This document shows positions 29,101 through 41,100 of a stretch of 64,000 bases of DNA, piece after piece. The number at the start of each line of letters is the position of its first letter. The first letter of the stretch is position 1. The DNA lies in assembly GCA_903813345.2 (NCBI GenBank), contig CAIIXF020000008.1:34498867-34562866 (forward strand). Reading direction: 5' to 3'. The stretch comes from Owenia fusiformis (taxonomy: Eukaryota; Annelida; Polychaeta; Sabellida; Oweniidae). Under the pieces are notes generated by a model. It was given only the letters and a program-made list of their open reading frames with translations. It had not been told where the DNA came from and did no database searches. The position numbers and the translations under genes are program-made.

Positions 29101-32100
29101 AAAAGCCACCATTTTCAAAATGGTTGCTCACTAGCCAAGTTGTCATCAGAAGAAATAATATGCTTTTAAGTAGCCACCTCTAAAATTTTTGAAATCGCAC
29201 ACGTACTTGTAAAATAACACACATAAAAATGGTGGCCATTTTTCAAAATTGCCGTCTACTCCCAAAAGTTTTATTAGACAATGTGCCATGCTTAAAGTAT
29301 TCACATATCAAATATGAACAAAATCTCTCCACTACTTTTCGAGTTATAGTAAAATATGTTAAAATGGTGGCCATTTTTCAAAATGGCCGCCTTCTACCCA
29401 AAGTGTCATAGGACAGTGTGCCATGCTTATAGTATTCACATACCAAATATGAACAAAATCGCTCCACTACTTTTCGAGTTATAGTAAAATACGTTAAAAT
29501 GGCGGCCATTTTTCAAATTTTTTTCAAAATGGCCGCCTTCTACCAAAAGTGTCATTGGACAGTGTGCCATGCTTATAGTATTCACATACCAAATATGAAC
29601 AAAATCGCTCCACTACTTTTCGAGTTATAGTAAAATACGTTAAAATGGCGGCCATTTTTCAAAATGGCCGCCTACTACGAAAAGTGTCTTTAGACAGTGT
29701 GCAATGCTTATAGTATTCACATACCAAATATGAACAAAATCGCTCCACTATTTTTTGAGTTACAGCAAAAATCGTAAAATGACGAGTAAAGGCCGCCATT
29801 TTTCAAGATGGCTGCCATGTGCTTCTTTAATATCTATTGTAGCATTATTAATGTCCTTTATAATTTTTTTACATTTAAAACATATTGCTATTACAGTTTT
29901 ACATATTGCACCTAAATTACTGTAAAATCGGCACTAAAATGGCCGCCATTTTGAAATGAGCAGCCATTTTGAAAATCGGCTTTCGAGCAGAACTTCTACC
30001 CCCATAGGGTATATGTGTACAAAATATGAACAAAATCGGGCCAACGGTATTTGAGTTATTGCCCGGACGGACGGACAGACGGACGGACGGACGGACGTAT
30101 GTACGTACGGACGGACGGACGGACGGAGGCGTTCCCTATATCCCTCCGAACTTCGTTCGATGGGATAATTAAATATATATAAGTAGAATTTAGCACAAAA
30201 GATAGAAGACACTCTAATAATATAACCATTCATGTATTAAAAACATATAATAGGATTAACTGCCATTAAATGTAAAGTTGCACATCTCGTCATTTTTATC
30301 TTCTAAACTAGACACTATAATCTTAATACTGTAAAGAATATATAAAGAAGAGATCATATTGAACTCTTGGTGGATGAAATATAAAGAAATGTACAATTTT
30401 GGTAATTTATTGCATGTTTTATTCTATGAGAATGGGTTTGATTTACTGAAAAAACCTCCAGTCCTCAATAGCCTTTCTTGTACAATTACACATACATGGA
30501 ATTATTTCATATTATCAATCGTGATCCTCAAAAGGAGTAAATCAACCCTTAAAATATTTTTTAACACTATGTCAATGGAGATGTTTAGTTACCATTTTTC
30601 AGAAAACTTAAAAAAATATCCCAAATTGAATTGAGAATCATAGATATGAACACAGAATTTAAATACGTCATCCCAATAATAAACCATTCAAATGTGACTA
30701 CAAATAAATTTCAACGCTTTATAGCAAAGACTTTGTTGCCAGGCATCCTTATTCAAATCAAACTGAAAGCAAATATTTGGCCTCCTAATAAATGAACTAA
30801 ATGACAACTTCCAGGCCTCCCAATAAAAAAAGTAAAAAATGGACAGCAACTGGTATGCTTACTGATAAAATGAATAAATGAGAACAAAGTTTATTTCCTC
30901 TATGTACTAAATAATAAAATTAAAACAAATTATTGACAAAAGTACAGTCTCGGAATAAAAACGTGTACAGTATTGACAATTGCAACACTGCAAGGTTAAT
31001 AAACATTTTTGTTAAATTCTCATAGAGAATGAACACCACTAGTTCTATAAAATAAATGCTATATACATGAATAGATGTCTCTGCATACAGTGTCTTTGGG
31101 CTTTGATGGGCCTGGTGGATCATTTAGTACAGTGAGTTGATGGAACAAGTTGACATGGGCAGCTTCAAGTTAATTTCGTTTTCACTGCAGAGAAACAGCG
31201 CATTTATACACTGCTTAATTTTGAGTGATTCGACCACTAACTATGGAGCTCTTCATGGTGGAGGAGATAAAACCATGACAAGAAAAAAAATCAATGTACC
31301 GATTTCAATTATTTTTCATGTGTGGGTACATAAGACATTGTGCTTTGAAGTAAGGGTGATAATTGAGCATAAATTCGATCTGTTTTTTCTTGAGGACATT
31401 GGAAGTTAACATTTCGGCCTATGGCAAAATAATTGTGGTGTGCATTCAGACTGGTGAGAATATGAGTGACATGTAGGTTAGCATGACACAAAAACCAACA
31501 TTGACATGTTTTACAAGGAGGATTGACTCCCAGAGTTCAGAGGGTTCCATCTCAATATTCTGACATATATCATGACAGTCATGTTGTGATTACAAATCTT
31601 GAAATTAACAGCCGTCATTTTTTCACTTCAGAATTTGAATCGCGAGTTTTGGTCTTATTAACAAATAAAATATTTCAAAATACATAAGAAATGATCAAAA
31701 TATTATTTCAAATCTTTTGATTTGCTATTATGAATTTTCAATTCAGTTAAAATGTCAGGTCATTAACGACATTTTCATCGCCATGGGTCAAGTTCGTTGG
31801 TATTGCTTGAATATTGATCATTCTCCTAATGCAGCCGCAGAAATATGCAGGCAGGATCAGCACTGAACAAATTGCTTGGAGATTTAAAATATTGAGTTGG
31901 AACCCTGGGAGCCAATCCTGCTTGCATGCTTTATAAATAAGCCTAAACTGTAGCCTTATACACAGACATTTTCAAAAATATTAAGTAAATAATGCATACA
32001 AATCCAGACAAATAGACTTCAACTAGATTTTTGTGGTTGTAGCCTTTGTGTACTTAAAACACCAAGTAAATGCAGTAGTCACAGCTGCTTTAACATAAAT

Positions 32101-35100
32101 AGCAGTTAAAGTGAACTTTAAACAAGTATAGACTAATATGAATCATTGAAGACGAAGCTTGTCATCGCATTGATTTCAAAATGGCGGATGCAATGGAGGA
32201 ACAATTTAAAGAGATATTGACTTGTCTTATTTGTAATGAGGTACTAACCAAGCCAAGGACTCTACCATGTATGCACACATACTGTGCAAAGTGCCTAGAT
32301 AAACTGCATAAAACAACCGAGGAGGGTGACACACTTAAATGCCCTGAATGTCAACAAGTTCATCCAGTCCCCGAAAATGGGGTTGAACATATTGAGGTCA
32401 ACTCTACAACAAACAATTTGGTGGATATTATCCATGATCTAGATGCTAAATCTAAACCTTTATGCAGTACATGCCTGAACATGCATAAAAAGGAGACAAT
32501 CGCGAGTATAAAATGTGAGGAATGTGACAAAAAATTTTGTGAAAATTGCAGATGTTTTCATGATGAATTCTTTCAAGATCACTGTGTAAAAAACCTAAAT
32601 GATGAGACAGAATATATTAAGAAGGCCTTGGAAAAAGTAAAAGAAAGTGACATTTACTGCTCAAAACATCCTGGAAATATTCTTGAGATTTACTGCAGAG
32701 TAGACAGTAGCATACTATGCTCAGAATGCTACAGTGCTGATCACCTGAACCATGACACCGTAAAGATACCAGCCATTGCGGCGACTAAAAGACAAGAACT
32801 TGAAAATGTACTGCAGCATGGACAAAATAGAATCTCAACACTTGAGAACAGCATTCAGAGCAGTCTCCAGAACAAACAAGCCTTTGAGCTACATGTAATC
32901 GATACAACAAATGAGCTCACCAATGACATGAATATCACCATCCAAGCCATCCGCGACAAATACACTGAACTCATTAACATGGTGGAAAAATCGAAACAAC
33001 AGCGCGCTAAACAATACCATGCCCATATTAGAAATCTGGAACACTGGAAAACAACAGCAGAGAGCCAAATGCGGCATCTCCGAATGATACACCAGCATGG
33101 ACACGACACTGAGCTAGTCTCTATGGCCACTGATATCAACCTCAAATTAAAAGATTGGACAGATCCTGTTCAAACTAATCTTGATATGGAGTGTGATAAA
33201 TTGAAGTTTGATCCGTCTGAGATATGTGAGGACAAAGTGATCTTTGGAAAAGTGGATATTGGAAATATGGCACGCAGAAGTCCTAAAATACAACCACGGG
33301 AATTAATAGAACCCAAGATTAGATAGATAAAATACAGGCACTTAAGGGCTCCCTGGATCTACATGCTTTCTCAGTAATCAAAGACAGTGGCAAAATTATT
33401 GCTATTGGGAATAGCAGTGCAGCCTATATCTACAACAACAATGAGACTGAGCCATGTCAAAGCTTTGGTGATTCATTTACCAATGTTGCTTCTAATGATG
33501 ATAAATTTTACTGCACCAAAAAAGACTCATCAGCCATACATATATATAATCATAATGGTGGGAACATACAAAACATTTCATGTTATTTAGATAACGATTA
33601 TGTGAGAATTATTGCTGGTTTTAGTAAATTTTCAAGAAAGGAGGCAGAGTTAACTGCAATTGCAATTAACACAAATGGTGACATCTTGGTAGGTCAGCTT
33701 GTAAAAGCAAGGGGATATATGCGACATCAAAAAGAGGAAACAATGGTGCAAAGAGGTTTTGTTTTGCATGCCAATGCTCAGACATGTAAAAGAGTGGATA
33801 GGAATAAATACAGTATGTTTCAGCATCCCAACTCAATAGCAATCACAAGCAAGGGTGTAGCGATAGTGTCTGATAAAGAAGCACATTGTGTGGTAGGTAT
33901 GGAAAGAGATGGCTCAGAGGTGTTCAGATATGGGGCAAAAGGTTCTGGAGCATGCCAATTTAATGGACTATATGATGTTTGTGTGGACAAGTATGATAAT
34001 GTCCTTGTGGCTGATTACTTTAATCAAAGAATCCACCTCCTCACTCCAGATGGAGTACTTATGAGATATATAAAAGCTGAGGGGTGGCCGAAATCTATGG
34101 TTATAAATGAGCATGGCTGTCTTTTGGTATTAGCAACTTTGCCAAGTAATGATAGGTCCAACAGGAAGGACAATACAATCACAACAATTAAATATAGAGA
34201 ATAAACAATATAACCCAAAAGGGAGAGGCCTAAAACTATACGCATATTCATCGTATCATCTGTAAAATGAAGCCCTCTGATTGGTCAGTTCTTACTGTAC
34301 CAATCTGTATTGCTCCTGAGATTGTCCCCGTTGATCATCTCCGTCGCAATACAGAAAATATTGGTACGGAGGGGACAATCTCAGTAGCAATACAGAGGAT
34401 CACACGATAAAAATGTTATTGAATGATTTGAAGTGCAATACAGGATATATTCTGTCTCGATATTCTCTATTGGCACTCGATTTCGTCTCGTTCCAATACA
34501 AAATTTCTCGAACAGAATATATCCTGTATTCCACAAAAATAATTCAATAACTTATAGTATTATGCCTCAAGGCAAAAACCTGAAAACATTATTTGGGAGA
34601 TATATTCAGAAACATGCAGGCTCAGTGTCCGTTAAGAAAGTTATTTCAGGCGATGACTTGTATGTGATAATGTTGTATCATGACCCCCAGGAATAACAGT
34701 CCCCCTCTCAACTGAATTTTCTCAGGGACTTTATTAAAACTGTTTCAAAAGACAACCTTGCCTTTATACTCAATCAGGCAACGTATCCTGAGTACAATAA
34801 TTCTACATGTTCAAATGAGAGTACATTATTTTCTTCTAAAAATCATGTAGTTTTAGGCCTGAATATTGTTGTCATGGAAACACTTCAGAGGATGGATATC
34901 ACAATTAGAAGATGACAATACAAGGATAGTAATGTTTTTGATCTCATCAGTATATTTGTCATTAGAAATATAGACCAAAGAGCAGGTGTTATATCGACGA
35001 ATACACCCCGCAGGGCTTGGCACAAATGTTTCGAACAATTCAAAATTATTTTATGATTCGAACATCAAAATCACCAAAATTTTTAGAATATATATTAAAT

Positions 35101-38100
35101 GGTCCGCCATTACTACGGCCCACCATTATGATGTCACACATTACTTTTATGACCAGGGGTAGTGTTGATGAATAAACCCCTGAAGAAATATTGATTTTGT
35201 TCACCATTTAGAGGGTGTGATAATACAGTCATGTTTGAATTTCTGTTATTACCCTTCATTTACTTATATAGACGATTTCTTTCTTTCTTTTGTGTTTTTT
35301 TGCATGATGCATTTAACTCTGCAAGTTATGGTTGTATATAGAATGTACAGTAAAATCTGTGTAAGTTAAATGCCTTTGGTTCTGCAGAAAGGGTTCCACT
35401 TTCAGAGGTTTCTGACTCATAGGAATTTAAGAAAATACATAGATAAATGTACTTTTATATTTTTTATTTTTATATTTTCCTGGATGGCAAAATGAGAATT
35501 ATTCAAAACATCTTGACCTGTGTTCTCAACAGAATTTTTTCTCAAGTGGGTGCAAAATTCTCATTTTCACAATTTAGACAAAAATTGGTCAAAATATCCC
35601 AATTTTTCAGGTTGGTGCAGCCTGTTTTTGATACCTCAGGTTGGTGCTGCGCCCACTTGCTTAAATGCTTAGGAGATCACTGATATAACAATTTCTTATT
35701 TATTTGACGACAAATTTTAATGATGTACTCACACAGGTAGTAGTAGAAGCCCATATTCTTCATGCTTTGAGTACAACATCTCTTCACAGAGTTTATAGAG
35801 AGGTCTCCATGGTAACACCAAATCATCTCTTGACAACAAATCCCTCTTCCTGTTAAAATAGTTATTGTTAAAATCAGTTTTTCTTGAATTAATCTATATT
35901 GTATTATGGTTTTGTAAGGTATAATGTTTCAGAGTAAATTGTGTGAAATTTAAATAAAGTGCTTTTTGTAAAGAGGAAATCAGAATCCTTTTCTGTAATT
36001 ATTACTGTATTTTGAATCAAATTTATAAAGCAATAAATATTAATGAATACAAAGCATTAAACTAATGTTTTTAATTATAGAGGTATTTGAGAAAATATTG
36101 TTTGATCAATTTACTGAGAATAACACTGGTGAGCATTTTGACCTACCTTAATACATATATGAGACTTACTCATTCTACTTGACTTACCTTAATGCATATA
36201 TGAGACTTACTCATTCTACCTGACCTACCTTAATGCATATATGAGACTTAATCATTTTACTTGACCTACCTTAATGCATATATGAGACTTACTAATTCTA
36301 ATCCACCTACCTAAATACATATATGAGACTTAATCCTTATACTTGACTTACCTTAATAGATACATGAGACTTAATCATTATACTTGACTTACCTTAATAC
36401 ATACTTGACCTACCTCAATGCATATATGATGAGACTTACTCATTCTACCTGACCTACCTTAATGCATATATGAGACTTACTAATTCTAATCCACCTACCT
36501 AAATACATATATGAGACTTAATCCTTATACTTGACTTACCTTAATAGATACATGAGACTTAATCATTATACTTGACTTACCTTAATACATACTTGACCTA
36601 CCTCAATGCATATATGATGAGACTTACTCATTCTACTTGACCTACCTCAATGCATATATGAGACTTACTAATTCTAATCCACCTACCTAAATACATATAT
36701 GAGACTTAATCCTTATACTTGACTTACCTCAATGCATATATGAAACTTTCTCATTCTACTTCACCTACCTTAATACATATATGAGACTTAATCCTTATAC
36801 TTGACCTACCTTAATGCATATATGAAACTTTCTCATTCTACTTCACCTACCTAAATACATATATGAGACTTAATCCTTATACTTGACTTACCTTAATAGA
36901 TATATGAGACTTAATCATTATACTTGACTTACCTCAATACATACAGGGTGTTCCAAAAGTAACAGGACTGGTGCTGGCATTTTGTTGAATATGCACCAAT
37001 CGTCTTCAAAATATCACATAATGTACTTTCATGTATCGTTACTAAGACTACAACGTTTCGACAAAATATATGAAACTAGGGTAGAGTTATGGTTGCTATA
37101 GTAACATGACATTGCAATACCCGGGGCAACATTCTATGCAAAAAGTTACAGAGTCATTAAGCATTTTGTACATGCCATATCATTTTGTACATGCCATATC
37201 AAAGTTGAAATGCAACATCTGGTGGAAATTACATTTGTTTTACATAATTTGATATTCCTATGTATCCTATGTACTTTGAAAAATAGGCTCCTCTTTGGTC
37301 AATAGAAGAGTAGCACTCTGTATCCATGACCCAAACACATGAGTCAACCCATTTGAGGACATGTCACGCAGAGTCCATAGGACAACTTGGAGAAGGTCAT
37401 TCTCATCTTAAGGTCTTACAGCACTGATTAGCATTCCATTCTCAATATAAGTAAAAATTAGATATTGCATGATCAGAAGAGTATGGTGCAAGGTTTTAGA
37501 CCTCAAGACCTAGCTCCTCTATAGCTGCAAGGTCTTTAATGGTGACCTGGGGGCAGGCGCGCTATCAAGGTGGATGGCTGGCTTCAAATTGGGTCTTTTC
37601 AAAAACTCAACTGTGAATTGTTCAGATTGTTGTACATAGTGATATTTCAGGATATTGAATAAATATTATTATTATGAAATTATACTTGTCGAATCTGAGT
37701 TGTATAGCAACATTTTACAACAAAGCAACTAATAAAATAAACAAGAAATGTTGTATTATAATAGGTGAATTAGATACTTTCTTCAGTAATACAAAAATGT
37801 TAGATTTTACATTTTCAGGAAAAAAGTTGCCCCGGGTATTGGGATGTCATGTTACTATAGTAACCATAACTCTAACCGCATTTCATCATTTTTTCTGGAA
37901 CTTTACAATTTTAGTTGAAATACTTCAAAGTACAATTTGCGAAAATTTGAAGACACTCAGTGCAAAATTGACGAAATGCCAGCACCAGTCCTGTTACTTT
38001 TGGAACACCCTGTACTTGACCTACCTCAATGCATATGAGACTTCCTCATTTACTTCACCTACCTAAATACATATATGAGACTTAATCCTTATACTTGACT

Positions 38101-41100
38101 TACCTTAATAGATATATGAGACTTACTCATTCTACTTGACCTACCTTTGTACATTCATCGTATATGAAACTTACTCATTCTACTTCACCTACCTTAATAC
38201 ATATATGAGACCTACTCATTCTAATTGACTTACCTTAATGCATATATGAGACTTGATCATTGTACTTGACTTACCTTAATGCGTATATGAGACTTATTCA
38301 TTTTACCTGATCTACCTTAATGCATATATGAGACTTACTCATTCTGCCTGACCTACCTTAATGCATATATGAGACTTAATCCTTATACTTGACTTTTCTT
38401 AATGCAATATGAGACTTAATCATTCTACTTGACCCACCTTAATGCAATATGAGACTTACTCATTCTACTTGACCTGCCTTGATGCCTATATGAGACTTAA
38501 TCATTCTACTTTACCCACCTTAATGCAATATGAGACTTAATCATTCTACTTGACCCACCTTAATGCAATATGAGACTTACTTGAGTAATGTAACCAACAA
38601 GGAGCTGAACTTGACAATCAGGGATGGTTCAAGGTTTGGAGTGGTAATCAGTTCAAATGCCAGTTTGATAAAGCAGATGTGGTCCTCCTTTGAGAACTTT
38701 CTACCATATAGCCGGATATACCTGAAAACAAAATGAGTGGCAATTAAATAAAATGGAAAATTCATTTTCTTATTGGCTCGTTTCAGAGCCATATCTCACC
38801 TGGTTTTAGTAGTAATTGATAACGACAATGGACTGAGATTTAAACGTTAGTTTACTAGTAGAAAACCTGATGGGATAATATTTATTGATGAAAATGAGTT
38901 AATTCCTCGAGCAAAAGTTTAACCCTAAGGTGTTAGTTTATAATAAAATTGCGTTAGAGAGGGTTTCAAACGACATATACGCACATTTTACAACAACACC
39001 ATGAAAACTGTCCACTGATTTTCGGCAACATGATTTCCTAAATACGACAGAAATACGAGCGACTTCTTGATTTAGAATTGTGAACAATTTACAGCATTAA
39101 AAAAACTCCGAACATTTAACTATTTTATTAATATCTTCGGAGAACAAGAATCAAATTGACCCATCTTCACTTTTTGATATGTTTGGATGTTTTCTAAGGG
39201 GTCCAGGTACTCAGACCTTCACAATTTAAAGATTTTAATCAGTTCAAAATGTTCGGATATTTTCTACTTTTGCCGTTCGGTAAATTACAACCACGTTAAA
39301 AGTAAGCATCCCTATTTATCAATACAATTCATTACACTGCAAACATATCCTTCACACGAGCCTTCATTTTTTTAAAATGATCTCTTTTTCAGTAATCTCT
39401 TGGAATTGCTTACAAAAATCAACAGTAATGCTAAGGCAAAGCAAATCCCATCAAACATCTAATGAAATAAACAAAGAAATGTAAAATGAAACATCCTCAC
39501 CATATTCCAGATAGCACAGAAAAGTCTATGCTACAAGGTCATGATGTATTGAAATATTATTGGATCAGAATTTAATATAGGGTGATCCATTTTTGTGTCA
39601 GCACAGATTGTTTCCCCATTGACTGCATCGAGAGGCCAAAATTGTCTAAACAATTACTTTGAGTGAATTATTTGATTAGCCAAGATTGAGGTATGATATC
39701 TTTAGATTCTGTAGTTAGGCAAAAATAGAAACATTCTTTGTATTTGCATCCATTTAAATCCATACAGACATTAGTGAAGAATAAGTATGTTCTATATAAA
39801 TCAAATTAGTTATTCATAACTGTTACCAAATTACAGGATTGCTTAAGCTTTTCAATTCAATTTTTCAATTCAATTTATTATTCAATTCATGGAGAAACCT
39901 TATACCACTAATTTTTTAAAGAACAAATTTGCATATATATCCAACAGCCGGGAATTTTAAAATTTGTCTACCGCGGTGCATCCGGAACTTTCTGGATTGA
40001 CGAAATTTGTTTTCACTATTTATCCGGTAAGTTTTACTATCTATAGGGGACTAAGGGTGAACGATCCATAGGGATGTGCAATACGATTTAGACAAAAAAA
40101 GTAGAGGCACTTGAAAGACTTGATCACTGAATTGATGAATTCTGCCGCTACTTGGGAAACTGAAACCAGAAGTAACTCAACTAAGCAAAATACTAGATAC
40201 TGAGGCCTGTAACCAAGAGGGGGGGTCTGGAGTTTTTCACCATTCCAAACACTTTTCAGGTGATTTTGGCCATATTTGGGCAAAAATTGAACAAAATGAA
40301 CCCCCCTAGAACCCAACAAAAATTCTGGCTATGGGCCTGATACTATTTGATAGACTAAGACTGTCATGCCCATATTCAAGTTTAAAATCAATATTTGAGA
40401 TTATATCAATCAAATATAGTAAATTAGTAATATTACTGAGTCATCTGAATGATGTCATTGACTAGAATCTCCCCATGATTAATGTTAATATCATCCCAAA
40501 GAAACTTCCGGAGCCTTTTAAGAAACCATTAAAATTTAGAAAGCCACATGCAATGAATGTACTTGTATACATGTGATCTTCATAAGGGTTTCATTAGCAG
40601 CAGGCAATGAATGTACTTGTATCAGGGCTCTCACCAGGAAATATTTAGGGTGTGCTGCTACATGTTCAGAATAACCGTTCAATTGTGATAAATCATATTT
40701 CTGTTATGTTTTACCTTATTACATGCTATTATTGTATATTCAGTCAAGTTTAGACTGTGGAAACAGTCATGATTTGCCAATAGGGTGTGGAGGGAGCTTA
40801 ATAGAGGGTGGAGCTGCGCCACAGTCTAAAAGCCTGGTGAGAGTCCTGTGTATACATGTGATCTTCCTAAGGGTTTCATTAGCAGCAGGCAAAAGGCGAT
40901 TTCACTGGTTGTTTTCACTTCCATGTTAAATTTATGATTTCCATTAATTTTGCCTGTTATTTTCATTTATTTAGCCTGTTGTGAAAAATTCTAGTGAAAT
41001 CCCCATCTTCCCAACACTGAGGCAAGTAGCATTGTACCCACTGGTGATTTTAAAAAAAGGACCCAGGCAAGTCATTATGTCCTCTTTCATATGATACCAA

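Noticed and set aside
29934-30233. Open frame with RPSVRPSV repeats
   Set aside because: It is the reverse translation of the GGAC tetranucleotide tract.
37674-38066. 130-aa plus-strand open frame
   Set aside because: It lies across the right arm of the mariner-like element and array units and has no protein family character.
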